From Mantis religiosa (Eukaryota > Arthropoda > Insecta > Mantodea > Mantidae): a DNA stretch of 64,000 nucleotides. Below are positions 11,384 to 22,470 of this stretch, in pieces. Under the pieces are notes generated by a model. The model searched no databases. It worked only from the letters and a program-made list of their open reading frames with translations, and was not told the origin of the DNA. The number at the start of each line of letters is the position of its first letter. Position 1 is the stretch's first letter. Both the position numbers and the translations under genes were made by a program. The stretch is from positions 84,437,494 through 84,501,493 of the forward strand of contig CM060958.1 of the NCBI GenBank assembly GCA_030765055.1, given 5' to 3'.

Positions 11384-11563
11384 AGCATAACTCAAACACA
11401 AAATGCCAGTTAAATACAAAACTTGGTATAAGTCCAGCGTATTCCAAAGATGCGTCAAGATTTTCAAGAGAGTTCCCATACCACAAACTACTCTTTGCTT
11501 GAAAACGTTTTCATTATTCTTTGTGTATTCCAAAATTGCTCTAATAATTTGGATTAAATATAT

Positions 11564-12485
11564 TGTGACTTTCCTGAAAGACGAATGTCGGATAACTCTA
11601 AGCTCCATGTACTCCGAGCTCATTTGAGCATCATTTCATCCATTCAATTCATAGTCCGATATGACAACGTTGGAGGACGTAAATTACAACAACAAAAAAT
11701 CCAATTTGCACTTCGACTTCCCTGGCGCTCGCGGCTCCTTTTTATACGACCATTCATAATTCCAGGTGGTTGTGGAATGTTCTCTATCAATCAAGATGTC
11801 ACTAGAACTTTCTAGTTATCTGTATTTGTTTCGGTAAGTCTTTTATCTCCGCGTTATCTTTATCTGTTTCGGCAAGCTCTTTTATCTCCGCGCTGCACTA
11901 TCTATCCCTTATTTCTCCGCACCGAACCCTTTGTGTGCCTGGCCCCAACAATACTCGCACCAATATTGTCGCGAATCCCTTTTTACGACTGGCGGCGTAC
12001 ACGCTAAAAGGTTTCGCGCGGCTTGTTTACACAAAGGAACTGATAGGCAGACAGTGTGGAAATAAAGAGCCTGCAAAAACAGATAAAGATAGCCCAGAGA
12101 TAAGACTTACCGACACAGATAAGTGAGGTAATTGGAAGATTCTGGTGACGTCTTGATTGTTTTATAGAACATTCGATTTCTTGTTTGTTCCAGAAATATG
12201 TAGTGATTGTTACAGAACAGTCTCGAATTATCAATGAGGTATTTAAGGAAGCGACGACTCGCCAAGAGTCAGTCGTGAACAGTAATAAACATAGTAAGGA
12301 GTAAACAGTTGTAGTGTTGTTGTAACGAGAGCTGATGTAATCAGAAGCTGTTGTTGTGGTCATCGACCTTGGTAGATTGTGTATGTGATGTAATACTGCT
12401 ACTGTGAGTGTATTTCTACGCAAATAAAGAACATTTAGAATTTCTGCAAATTGGACTTTTAATTCTACGAACCCACAAAGTCACA
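11564..12485 (+). mobile_element. Solo LTR, Gypsy-like, same family as 89-578
   Basis: The ends are TGTGACTTT and AAAGTCACA, flanked by ATAT on both sides (11560-11563 and 12486-12489). Inside, TATTTAAGG (from 12239) sits where TATATAAGG sits in the first LTR. It is followed by a stretch with CTCGCCAAGAGTCAGTC, and AATAAA at 12423-12428 is followed by GAACATTTAG and GGACTTTTAATTCT as in LTR 1. About 120 bp near the start is a foreign SINE A fragment. No internal retroviral-type frame is adjacent. Confidence 0.65.
11576..11697 (+). mobile_element. SINE A, copy 2, 5'-truncated, inside the LTR
   Basis: CTGAAAGACGAATGTCGG through GGAGGACGTAAATTACAACAAC matches the 3' half of the SINE A copy ending near 37252. 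The tRNA-like head is missing. Position inside the LTR shows the SINE inserted later, or the LTR master carried it. Confidence 0.75.
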
Positions 12486-12790
12486 ATATATTTGCATAAT
12501 AAATAAATTGCATTTCTTGAGTTTTCTGAGGAGAGCCTGTGAGTTAATCTTACTTTCTGCAAGAGTTACACAAAGATTGTAGATCTTGTTAAAGCACGCC
12601 ATTTAGGTCAAACAAAAAGCTTTTTGTCGTTAATAATTTCCAAGACACAACATTCGTTGCTGTTGGTCAGTGTTTTCAAGTGGAGTTGCTATTTTTTCTC
12701 GTCATTGTGCAAAGAGCATGGAATTTCAAAGCAATTACGTAGCGACACGCTCTAAAAAGCTTACTATCGCTTAACTTTTGTAACCTGCTT

Positions 12791-13310
12791 ATAAGTACAA
12801 TTAAATTTGTAATGGCCGTTTATTCGAGCAATAAAAGTGACAGAAGAATGTTCGGAGTATTTTCTAGAGTGAATACAGAAAGAAACATGAAAGCAACATT
12901 TCTTTTACCAGCTTTAAATAAACTTGAAAGCGTCAACAAATATTTGTTCAAACCCAGCATAAAGAAATTAAAATTCTGTACTGATCTTCAAAAAACAAAA
13001 TCCTAATCTAATGTTTAAATAAAACTCCCTCCGTGCAGCGTTTTGTGGCTGATTAGTGCACACAGACGACCAGACGGATAAAGAAACAATGTGTTCTTAT
13101 AACGACATTCTTTTGATAAGGCATAGTCTTCCGTCAAGTTATTTAATACTATAAATCAATGACCTTTTTACCACAATAGACTTGTTAGTATCATTGAATG
13201 GCATCATCAACAGATAAAATGCAGAATTTACTTAAAATCGCTACATTTGAATGCACTATAAGGGGGTTGTTAAAGGATACGATTATCCATGATATTACAA
13301 GAAAAGTCTA
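12791..13310. other. No feature seen
   Basis: AT-rich. The open frame 12812-13006 is short, compositionally like its surroundings and unrecognised. Confidence 0.4.
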
Positions 13311-13369
13311 GATACTGTCTCATAAGTAATATCGTTTTTTAAGGAAAAACATTATTTGAAATGTGTTCT

Positions 13370-15460
13370 GAGAAGCAATTAACTAATTTTCAAAGTATAC
13401 ACCATTAGATTCTATGGTCTGGAGTCATCGTTTAGCCAAGTTTATTATCCCACGATGATACCAGTCTCTGATTTTTGTTGCAAAGAATTCGGTGACACCC
13501 ACTTGCACTGCTTCAAAGTTGTCAAAATTTCTTCCATGTAGAAATGGGTCATGGATCGAAAAATATGACAATCTGATGGTGCGAGATAGGGAGTGTATGC
13601 TTGGTGTGGTAGCAGTTCGGTTCCTCCCAGTTTCTGAATGTTTCTATGGTTGTTCCTGTAATATGGGGTGTTGCACTGTCCTGTTGCAAATGAACTCTAT
13701 TTCAATTACTAATGCAGGGCATCTCCGTCTCAAAATTTCATGAACTCGTTCCAGTTGTTGAGAATAAAGGTACGCATCAATCGCCCGCCCTTTTGGAACA
13801 AACTCCCATTGAATTAAATCTTTAAAATTCCACTAGATACACATTACTTGGGACCGAACTACTCTTTTTTAACGATGACTTTGGCAGTTTGGCGGGGATC
13901 AGGCCACTGTTCCGAAGCAACAGGGTGCGGCAAACCCGCATACCAGTGTTAAATTGATTGGGTTCTAATTGAAGCTTTGAGTTCTCTTATCCTGAGGTGA
14001 ACATTTGTAGGAAATGGATTTTGGTGGTTGTTGGCTACTGAGTCGTATTAGTGACACTTTTTGTTGCAGATTTATTTTGTTTAATTCCTATTAAGTTTGC
14101 TTATCGACTTGTATCGGTGATCATCTGTTAGTAAAATTCCTAATATAAATTCAATTTTACTTGAAACCCTGGATTACTTGTTTAAATTTACTTCCGCGCG
14201 GTTTCTATTTCTTCGTTATACGGCGACTACTATGCTCTAATAAACTTCTAATGCTGCTTCCACTTTCACTGGTTGCGCTATTCTTAACTTCCCTACATTT
14301 CAGACTTATAAATCTTCGCATCTCTTCTTAACGCGCATGTACACGTCCTTCCTGTCGTAGTATCACCTTTGAAGTAAATTTTTCTTACTTCACGATGCAG
14401 TTCGAACCGTATTCTGATTCCCTCTCTAACTTTATCATATGACCAAACTAGCTCACCCTTCTCAAATCTTACATTATAATTGGTTTCTCATTTATTTCGA
14501 ATTTTCGCATTGGTTTGCAAAACTCATTTAACTCATTGACGTTAAGCCCACCCTGAGTTGGGGAACGCCTATCCTGAGTTGTTTGTAACGGTATACATCG
14601 TTATCAAATCAGCGAAGTAAATCTCTTTAGCGTTCATGCTCAACTGCATTTTGAAAACCCCTTTGTCCCAACACATTCCTGGCTGGAAGTATTCTATAGC
14701 TCTCAGACATTGAACTTTTACTAGTACAAAGAAGGTAACGGTCCTCCCTGTCTCTGTAAAGTGTACAGACTTTTACAAGAATATTCTCTCTTCCTTGCCT
14801 ATATACCAGTATATATGTTATATTAAATTATACTCTTTCCTTATTATTCTTTAAGTCAACTACTATTTTAATCATAACTCTATCCATTCTAATTTCATAT
14901 TATTATAACAAGATTTTATATTAATTTAGCAAAGCATTTTTATTAATTTATCTTCTTTTTTCTTAATTATCTGATTTCGATTAATTCGCCGCCGTTGCTG
15001 TCTGATATTGCGGTTACAAGGGTTTCGGTAATATATCTTTTTTCATCACAAGTGACAATTCTTCTGACAAATCTATTATCCATGGGATTACGGATAAGCT
15101 GACCACAGAAATCCACCCTACGTTCAGCCTGTTGAAGATGTTCAGATCTGAAGCTTCTGTATGATTTTCCAAGTGTCTTAATGTGGAGATGTATGGTATC
15201 TTTTGATGCATCAAGTTCTTCTGAAAGCTTAAGGGTACTCTTTTGCGAATTTTCTCGCAAAACTGTCGTGTATTCACAATATTCCATACTTTAGGTCCTC
15301 CAGAACGTGCTAAATCTTTAGTGTTTTCCTTTCCATTGTTGAAACGTTGGAACCATCGTTGTCACATGCTAAGTAACGACAGTTTCTCCTTCCACTTCAG
15401 ATATTCTTCGAGCTGCGGCAGCGGCTCTATAATCATGTTTCCAGTAGTGTTTTAGGACTC
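13370..15460 (-). pseudogene. Mariner transposase relic, interrupted
   Basis: The N-terminal half lies at 14967-15300 on the minus strand. It contains KLSEELDASKDTIHLHIKTL (helix-turn-helix region) and RRIVTCDEKRYI with the first catalytic aspartate (family form DEKW). The protein resumes beyond the inserted element at 13926 with ASEQWPDPRQTAKVIVKK, then YLYSQQLERVHEILRRR, and ends near 13390 with IINLAKRWLQTIESNGVYF. The part with the second and third aspartates (about 13560-13700) is scrambled by stops and indels. Insertion of element N lies between the NP and ASEQW segments. The gene is dead. The protein resembles the mariner branch using DEKW rather than DETW. Confidence 0.7.
13927..15016 (-). 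mobile_element. Unclassified element N, copy A
   Basis: This 1090-bp block lies inside the mariner and is flanked by similar 7-mers, ACAGGGT (13920-13926) and CAAGGGT (15017-15023). Minus strand ends are TAACCGCAATATCAGACAGC and GCGGGTTTGCCGC. Its reverse complement aligns along its length with 22823-23757, for example CCCTGAGTTGGGGAACGCC and TTTGTAACGGTATACATCG. No reading frame, tRNA box or clear terminal inverted repeat is seen. The duplication length suggests a fixed-size (about 7-8 bp) target duplication, as for cut-and-paste or LTR elements, but the class stays open. Confidence 0.65.
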
Positions 15461-15605
15461 TTAAGTTCAAACTTCCTTTATATCCATTTTGTGATTGTTT
15501 ATTAACAATTGAAGACCGATACATGCTCGCAATATACGCAACACTAGCAATGACATCCTGTAAATAGCATTGATAAAGCAAAGAAACCCAATACATTTTC
15601 CAAAA

Positions 15606-15608
<3 letters not shown>

Positions 15609-15671
<63 letters not shown>
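15609..15671. repeat. (AC)n microsatellite
   Basis: About 31 AC units just inside the right end of the split mariner. The frames reading CVCVCV on the minus strand are translations of the repeat. Confidence 0.95.
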
Positions 15672-15675
<4 letters not shown>

Positions 15676-15894
15676 TATTACTTATGAGACAACCTAATAT
15701 CTGGTGACTCTCTTTGTAAGGAATCTATGAATTTCCTTCCATAAGCTTAAATTCTTAAAGATCGTAGTAATAACCTTTTGTCATTGTTGAAAGAAAGTTC
15801 ATCTATATTTTCTTGCGCCGTGATATTTAACGAAAAAGTTCACTCTAAAGCAGTTGGAATACCGGTTATGCTGTTTGTTTTTATTTACCCGAAG

Positions 15895-16060
15895 AGTCGA
15901 TCTGGTCTGGTGTTCAGTTAGAATCTAACCTTCTGATTTCAAGGTCGCAGATTCAGATTCGATGGATTTTTAGGTGTGCTTAAAAGCGAAAGCCCCATGT
16001 GCGAAATTCTGCATACTGGAAGCGCTGTTATGCAATTCACATCACCGTTAACCAACAAAT
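15895..16060 (+). mobile_element. tRNA-derived SINE, family E, copy 1 (degraded)
   Basis: GGTGTTCAGTTAGAATC serves as an A-box-like segment and AAGGTCGCAGATTCAGATTCG as a B-box-like segment. They are followed by GTGTGCTTAAAAGCGAAAG, the family body also seen, reversed, at 24160-24350 and 52235-52450. No target duplication was found. Confidence 0.45.
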
Positions 16061-16074
16061 ATTTATTAATTAAT

Positions 16075-16577
16075 TAGAGCCAACTGAAAAAAATCAATGC
16101 CACACCCGGGATTTGAATCACGGATCTCCAGGTTTCCGTCCAGTCGCTCTAACCCCTTGAGCTACCATGGCCAACATACCGACGCGATATTAAACTCTCC
16201 AATTGACTTATATTTTCCCGGTAAACCACTTAGAGTTCTCATATTCGAGATACACATTTGTGGTGACTTACTATTGTAAGTAATTAAATACCAGGATTTT
16301 TATCATTGAACTTTTAATGTTAAATTTATATTGAGGTATTAATCCATTCAGAATTAATCCGTTTAAATACTACTCCTGTATATGGATGCTTTTAATTAAT
16401 TAGAGCCAACTGAAAAATGCAATGCCACGGGGTTAGAGCAACTGGACGGAAACCAGGAGATCCAGGTTCAAATCCCGGCCGTGGCATTGCATTTTTCAGT
16501 TGGCTCTAATTAATTAAAAACATCCATATACAGGAGGAATGTATTTAAAAGCATTAATTCTGAAAGTAGTAATTCCT
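16075..16577. mobile_element. Family C palindromic SINE, copy 2, with hairpin
   Basis: A left part (16075-16290) carries the reverse tRNA-like module GGGATTTGAATCACGG. It is followed by a near-perfect hairpin: arms 16331-16430 and 16478-16577, with a tRNA-like centre GGTTAGAGCAACTGGACGG to GGTTCAAATCCC (16431-16477). The arms share TTTTAATTAATTAGAGCC and TGCAATGCCACGG. The hairpin has very few mismatches. Confidence 0.65.
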
Positions 16578-17293
16578 CTATATAAATTTAAATATTTATT
16601 AATTTATTTATATAATTTATTTATTTATTTATTTTCGCTTGAAATGACATATGCACAGTAAAGCAGAACTGTATTTTGGCTTTTAAGATAATATAGAAAG
16701 CTTGTACAAAACACTCTGATAATAAGTCAGCTACTCTTAACATTGGCACTTAATAATTTTCATTATTTAAGTGCTAGAAAGTTCATTAGAAAATACCTGT
16801 TGATCTAATAGATAACTTTCGAAAATACAGAATGGTTCAGGACATCTGCAACAAACTTTATGGTCTCGGTTTTATCAAACTTTGTTTAGTAACGCTTTGT
16901 TTGATAGCAACATCATCGAGTAGTTAATCCGTGTCCTATCATCCTTCGTTTTAGTAGTTGAGCAATCCTTTGACCATTCTACTGCATTCAACCGTCACTC
17001 TCGTATTACCTTACATAGAGCTGTGTACCTTGGGTTCCTTCAGTCAGTGCCACTCTTATATATGTCTACAATATGTCCCTTGCTACCGAAGAAAAAAAGT
17101 ATTTATGTGTGATGGAGCATGATGAAGCCTCGACACATTTTAGCATGTTGTAAGACCACTTGTATCTATCAAGGGAATTGGATAGGAAGAGAGGAACCTG
17201 TTGCACGGCCAGCGCGACCGCTCGACTTCTTTCTTTAGAGACATGGGAAGAGTCGCACACTCGCATTTAATTCTGACGTGAAGATTCTTATCC
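16578..17293. other. No feature seen
   Basis: AT-rich stretch starting with a degenerate (TTTA) tract at 16600-16635. The open frames 17066-17266 and 17140-17334 are unrecognised. Confidence 0.4.
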
Positions 17294-17800
17294 CTACATA
17301 TGAGTTTCACTTGCTGTGTCTGAAGAGCTTCCATCTGCGGCGATGTCGTCTAAAGGATGGATATCAGCTGTTAAGTCAGTAGAACTGCCGTTATTATCTC
17401 CAGAATCCATAAAGCCTACTAAGATATTTTCTTTCTCTTCATCACTGATATCTAAACCCACATTGATTACTATTCTTTCTATTTCTTCTTTTATCAAGTC
17501 ATCCATTATTCTATTGACTTAATTTGATGCACGCATTTTTCCAACGTTCTTCAGTGTTGTCTTTTAAACATTGTCTGGTTAGACCCTTAAGTGAGTTCAA
17601 AATCATAGAACACACATTTTCTGCTATTTTTTGCTTCGTGATATTCCATATCAGTTCAATGTATATCCTGGCGTTAAACTACAATGTGTCGCATATTTTT
17701 TACATTTTTTTGAAACTAAATCCCATTGCTTTTAATATTTTTCAGAACATTTTCTGTCCACAACCAAAATTAATTTTCTCATTTAGCGCATAGAATAACT
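17294..17800 (-). pseudogene. DDE transposase-like relic, N- and C-terminal pieces joined
   Basis: On the minus strand the block opens near 17785 with NEKINFGCGQKMF and ILKAMGFSFKK, like the helix-turn-helix region of a DDE_3-type transposase family common in insects. After stops it continues with ERWKNACIKLSQ and then frame 17506-17294, MDDLIKEEIERIVINVGLDI, followed by an acidic serine-rich tail, like the C-terminus of the same family. The catalytic core is absent, so an internal deletion has removed it. The relic at 32285-33040 carries the missing type of core. Assignment is by recollected family layout only. Confidence 0.4.
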
Positions 17801-18240
17801 TCTTCACTGTTGGAATTTTTTGCGCACTTCATAATACTCTAAAGTTCTGCGAACGATAAATTTAAAGAAATCGTCCATTTGAAACTTTTTTTTCCGATTA
17901 CGCTATTTTCCCGGAGAAGAAACTCGTGTGCCTACCTGAAATACTAGCTCTTTCAAATTCTTTAACGTTTCCCCCCCCCCCCCCTATTGTCCTACCAGTT
18001 ATAGCCACTACCTTTGTAAAGGAAAAACTACAATAGACCACTTTGGTTTTCCTACATGCAGAACTGGAAAACATTCTGAATAATCATTCTGCTTTATAAG
18101 TTTACAACCATCTGAGGTGACTATTTTTAAATTTCTATGTTTGAAAATTAGTAGTAGAGACAAGTTAGAGACACCTACTTTGAGATAGGACGCTACACTG
18201 CACTGCGGTACTCATACCTCACACCAGAATTAATAACTTA
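17801..18240. other. No feature seen
   Basis: AT-rich, with a C-run at 17971-17983. No coding or repeat signature. Confidence 0.4.
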
Positions 18241-18243
18241 ATA

Positions 18244-19540
18244 CGAGGGCTGTTCAGTAAAGAATGATCACATTTTTTTTTTTTTTTTTTTTTTTTTTTT
18301 GACAACGTACCTTTACTCATCCTCATAATTTTGATGGCCCTTCTCAAAATAGTCTCTCCTGAATGCGATGCACCTGTCCCAGCCTTTCTGCCAGTCTTCA
18401 AAGACGTGCTGGAAACCATTTTAGAGATCCTTCAAAATAGCCTCCGCAGCCTTCACCACTGCTTCTGATGATGGATAATGCCTCCCACGAAGGCGTTTCT
18501 TCAAGTTAGGGAATAGAGAAAAGTCACATGGGGCTAAATCCGGACTATAGGGAGGGTGCGGGTTGCACTTCACGTTGAGTTTTGCAAGATATTCAGCAAC
18601 AACATTGGCAATACGCGGCCACGCATTATGGTGGTGCAGCATCCAGCCTACTTCATGGAAATGTGCTCTTTTGCGCCTGATATGGACTTGCAATGTTTTC
18701 AAGACATCCCTGTAGTATTATCCAGTTAGTGGTGTGTATGCTGATAAACCATTCCATGAATATCAAAGAATGAGATGACCATAACTTTCCCAGCGGACGC
18801 AACCACTTCTGATTTTTGGGGAGTTGGTGATGAAGGAGATTTCCACACTGAGCTTTGCTGTTTGCTCTCAGGATCAAAATGATGTAGCCAAGTTTCATCA
18901 GCCGTGATTACGTTTGAAAGAAACTCCGGATCTTCCTCTAACATCAATTTTAACTGCATGCAGACCTGCATGCGAATGTCCTTTTGTTCGGGAATCAACA
19001 GTCTTGGAACCCATCGCACACAAACCTGTCTCATGTGTAATGTTTCTGTCACCAACGTGTGGGTGGCACCCAATGAAATATTCAGTATTTCAGAAAGTGA
19101 TCTTAAGGTAATTCGTCGATCATCTCTCACAATGGCAGCAGCAGTGTTGATGTTTTCTTCCGTAAGAGCAGCAACTGGAGCACCGGATCCACCTTCCTTT
19201 GAAATCGATTGTCTCCCATCTTTAAACATTTTAAACCACCTTCGAGATGTGCTGTAGGGAAGAACACTCTCCATAGGCCTCCTGTAACATTGTATATGCC
19301 TCAACTGAAGATGTGTTGAGACGAAAGCAGAATTTCAAAGCCACATATTGTCCCTCGCGTGTTACCTCCATTGCAGCGGTGGCGATACTGAACATGTCTG
19401 AACTTGCCTGGTTCTCACAGGCGGGAACCAGGAGTAACAACAATGAAACTACTGCGGCGTGATTGTTTTACATTAAGCTAACAGAATATAATAAGATTGA
19501 CCGTAAAAGATTATGATCATTCTTTATTGAACAGCCCTCG
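18244..19540 (-). mobile_element. Mariner transposon, family 1, copy 2 (full length)
   Basis: TA-flanked (18242-18243 and 19541-19542) with terminal repeats CGAGGGCTGTTCAGTAAAG and CGAGGGCTGTTCAATAAAG. A T-run of about 28 bases (18273-18300) sits just inside the left end. It aligns with copy 1 throughout. Confidence 0.9.
18420..19443 (-). pseudogene. Mariner DD34D transposase, frameshifted, second Asp lost
   Basis: The longest piece (18726-19304, 192 codons) spans the second half of the DNA-binding region (DDRRITLRSLSEILNISLG) through WVPRLLIPEQKDIRMQ and the first catalytic aspartate in ITADETWLHHFDPESK. The last piece (18421-18702) holds YSPDLAPCDFSLF with the third aspartate. The residue expected to be the second aspartate reads His (LHHHNAWPR against family HDNARPH). 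There are 34 residues between the second and third catalytic positions. With frame breaks near 19250 and 18720 as well, the protein cannot be active. Confidence 0.85.
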
Positions 19541-19542
19541 TA

Positions 19543-21180
19543 CGTTGCCAATAGCCAGCCATCACAACACGTTAGATCCTGCTATCGTTGCTATAAACAA
19601 AAGTGAAGCTATTTGTCCCGAGTAATATATATTATTAAATTAATATATTATTAAATATAGTAATATATAAATGTTCATGGTTTTTACTTTTACATTGTTT
19701 TACTGTTTTATTTCTCTGTATTAGTACACAAATATACAGTACACATGGCACTTTGGTTGTGGTGTTGGAGAGGGTTGAATTGGAATGACAGTGCACACGG
19801 GGTCGAAGGTGACACTTTGAAGGGCGTCTGAATACAACAGGTTTAAGCAACAGTCAACTATTTTAAGATTTTGTCGCTACTTTATCTCCGTGGCTAAGAG
19901 ATAGTTAGAATAACGTACTTCTTTTTTTTAAAAATAGGTATGGCAAATGCAAACAAAAATAAGTAGTACCTTGGAAATGGTTCACTACACAAAACATTTA
20001 AAATAGTGTTTTATAGTGTCTACATTTTTGTATAGTGATAATTATCTATCTGTTACGGTTTACCAGTTACGTAAAAGTCATTCAGAATGAAACGAACGTC
20101 TGAGGACTTCCAGAAAATTCAAGAAATTTCATTTGGCATGAAAATATCTTAAACATATGTTATTTTAATCAAAATCATTAGCTAATTCTGAGAAAATCAA
20201 AATTTTAAAAGAAAATTTTATGTAAAGAGTAACCTGGGATGGTTCTTCAAAATGTATCGCATTCCTGGAATTAGCTGAGCTCCAGTATCATTTTCATATC
20301 TCTTCTTTTGACTTACATTTTACACACACAAAAATTTTTTAATCACTTTTACTTTTATATTCTGGGTGTTTCAAAACGCGTATTTCCTTTGAAAACTCAG
20401 TATCGAATTGTTGAGTGAAATACTACTGTGCATGCGTAAATAATTCAGAATCAATTCAGAATCCTGTTGGAATTAACCTAATATTTCCCCTACTTCTATG
20501 TAGCAGAGAAGGAAAGTCATTTAAGAATGGTTCGCAGAGAATCGTTAGAGATAGAAAAACTCATTTGAATATAACATTAAATTTGTGTTGAGTGTAACCG
20601 ATTGGCGTACCGATATCATTTCAAGGCCTGCGATATTTAAACAATAACAAGATCAGAAACAACCTCTAGCATGTTTTAAAACTCCGATTTCTTCAGACAA
20701 TGTAATGTAAACAGTGTGATATCGTTCATTTCTGAAGCTGTGTCCACAGCTTCACACGAAAATGACCAAAATAAACAAAGTAGGTGAAATCATGTTCCAG
20801 AACTTCAAATGCGCGTGTTTAAAAGGTCAATGGTGTTGATATTTCTCAACAGTTGCCCACAGGTTGGAGAAGTTGACCGTGATGTTACCTATTTGTGAAC
20901 ACGATATAGAGGTATTTCATGCGAATGGTGCTGGGTCCAAAAGCCACTCCTACATTACATCAGTACCTCTATATTACGTCATCCCTCATGACCTCACTCT
21001 GAATTCCCTGCTACGGGGAGCCTCATAATAACGATCTTTAGCATAAACATACATTTACCTTTTTTTAAGCTTAATGTTTAATATGCAAGTATACTGCGTA
21101 AAGTCGGCTACGAGTCAATTCTACCTCGTGGCCTCATTTGAGTTTACTCGAGCTGTCAAAAGCCATAGTATTTCTTCGAG
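19543..21180. other. Mostly featureless; reversed trace of repeat L near 20030-20110
   Basis: The reverse complement of 20041-20110 (GAATGACTTTTACGTAACTGGTA and nearby TCCTCAG) resembles 43876-43930 in repeat L copy 5. The open frame 19635-19850 is unrecognised. The rest is AT-rich without structure I can name. Confidence 0.35.
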
Positions 21181-21187
21181 TAGGTGT

Positions 21188-21375
21188 CGAAAATGCTCTT
21201 TGTTGCCGGCTTGACGCTTCATTTTTGATCTGAAAAGAATAATAATATATAACTATACAAAAATAAGCACACTATTTTGTAGAGCACGCAGTTGTCTTTC
21301 GAATAACATAAAGCACGTTGCCATACATTTTATTTTGCACGCTTCACTTAAAAATAAACGCCAGAACCCATTTCT
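21188..21375 (+). repeat. Dispersed repeat P, copy 1
   Basis: It aligns in the same orientation with 51331-51500: GTCGAAAATG, then ACTATTTTGTAGAGCACG and CATTTTATTTTGCACG. The unit is about 170-190 bp and without coding or tRNA-like boxes. It lies 225 bp upstream of the mariner relic at 21600. Confidence 0.45.
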
Positions 21376-21599
21376 TAGATGCGGAACTGTATTTGCAAAA
21401 AATGTTTGATTTATATAAAGCAAAATAGCCAGTTATTAAAGTATATTCCAAACTATCTTAATACATACTTGACCTCATCTTTGAATAGCGTCAAATTGAT
21501 ACTCCCGTGACATTTGAGAGCATAATATCTTGTCATATTCTAAATGATGCAGCAAAATGTTTTAATTTGCTATTTATCCTAATGTATCATTTTTAATAT

Positions 21600-22470
21600 C
21601 AGCCCCAACTCCAGAGATAATTGAAAAAAATTCATCGTTTAATACTGGAAGACTGCAGATTAAAGTAGTTTGAGATAGCAAAGGCCACAAAACATACCAA
21701 AACAACGTGGAGCTAATATTTCAAGTAATGTTTTGAACTTTCATAAGGTCTGTGCAAGATGGGTGCCACGTTTGTTCACATCTGATCAAAAGTCGCAAAG
21801 AAATATTGTTTCTGTTAAGAATTTGGAGCCCAGTGAATTTTTGAGACGGCTTATTACCATGGACTTGGTTACATCACTACACTTCAGAAAGTAAATCACA
21901 CTCAGAACAGTGGATTGCTCTAGGTGCACCAACTCCAAAAAAGGCAAAGTCAATTTTGTCAGCTAACAAGTTTATGGCCAGTGTTTTCTGGGATGCATAA
22001 GGAATTAGTTTTATGTATTACTTGGAAAATGGAAAAGTATCACTACTGACTACCATGCAAGCTTACTGCAACGTTTGAGTGATGAGATAAGAAGAAAGAT
22101 AGACCTGATTTGGCAATAAGAAAAACCTTGTTTCTTCACAACAGCAGTTCGGCCCATTGTTCAGTCATTGCAATGGGAAAAACGTGCGAATTAAAGTTTG
22201 TATTGCTTGAACTTATTCCTAATTTATGCCAGATCTAGCACCCAGTAACTACCTTTTGTTCTCGAACCTGAGGACGAAGATTTCACAGCAACGAGATCAT
22301 TGGTGCGGTAAACAGCTATTTTGAAGACCACGATAACTCGCACTAGAGATGGTTTAATTATATTAGAACACCGCTATAACAAATATATTGGCATTTCGGG
22401 AGATTATGTTGAGAAATAAAAAGAAAAAAAGTTATTGGTGTGAGGCCTGGGACTTATCAGCCGACCCACG
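21600..22470 (+). pseudogene. Irritans-like mariner relic, 5'-truncated
   Basis: It aligns with the minus strand of the mariner at 58118-59350: CTAATATTTCAAGTAATG, then GGTCTGTGCAAGATGGGTG, onward to the 3' terminal repeat GGGACTTATCAGCCGACCCACG next to TA (22471-22472). The first catalytic block is damaged (TMDLVTSLHF for a family MDETWIHHY), the second reads LHNSSSAHCS (Asp lost), and the third block is PDLAPSNYLLF (Asp replaced by Asn). Multiple stops are present. The 5' terminal repeat and about the first 300 bp are missing. Confidence 0.75.

Larger units (their letters stand above)
11300..12790 (+). repeat. Repeat L, copy 2 with (GA)n, split by a solo LTR
   Basis: A (GA)n tract (about 11321-11381) is followed by AACAGCATAACTCAAACAC, then AGTTAAATACAAAAC and CCACAAACTACTCTTTGC, all shared with 33597-33720 and 43650-43760. 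The LTR at 11564-12485 interrupts the repeat. The remainder (12486-12790) includes GGAATTTCAAAGCAATTACGT and ACTATCGCTTAA, matching 44060-44125. The type is unknown. Confidence 0.55.
13311..15694 (-). mobile_element. Old mariner, family 3, split by element N
   Basis: The ends carry TGTCTCATAAGTAATA (13316-13331 and rc of 15675-15690) and the right side abuts TA (15695-15696). Without the 1.09-kb insertion and the (AC)n tract the element is about 1.2 kb, normal for mariner. The interior encodes transposase remnants on the minus strand. Confidence 0.7.

Noticed and set aside
11186..11623. 145-codon minus-strand frame with a SLSL stretch
   Set aside because: Crosses the (GA)n tract and repeat L/SINE borders; no motif.
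15369..15670. Minus-strand frames starting with repeated CV
   Set aside because: Run through the (AC)n microsatellite into a dead mariner.
19635..19850. Small minus-strand frame as a gene
   Set aside because: Short, no motif, AT-rich tail, no splice or promoter context.
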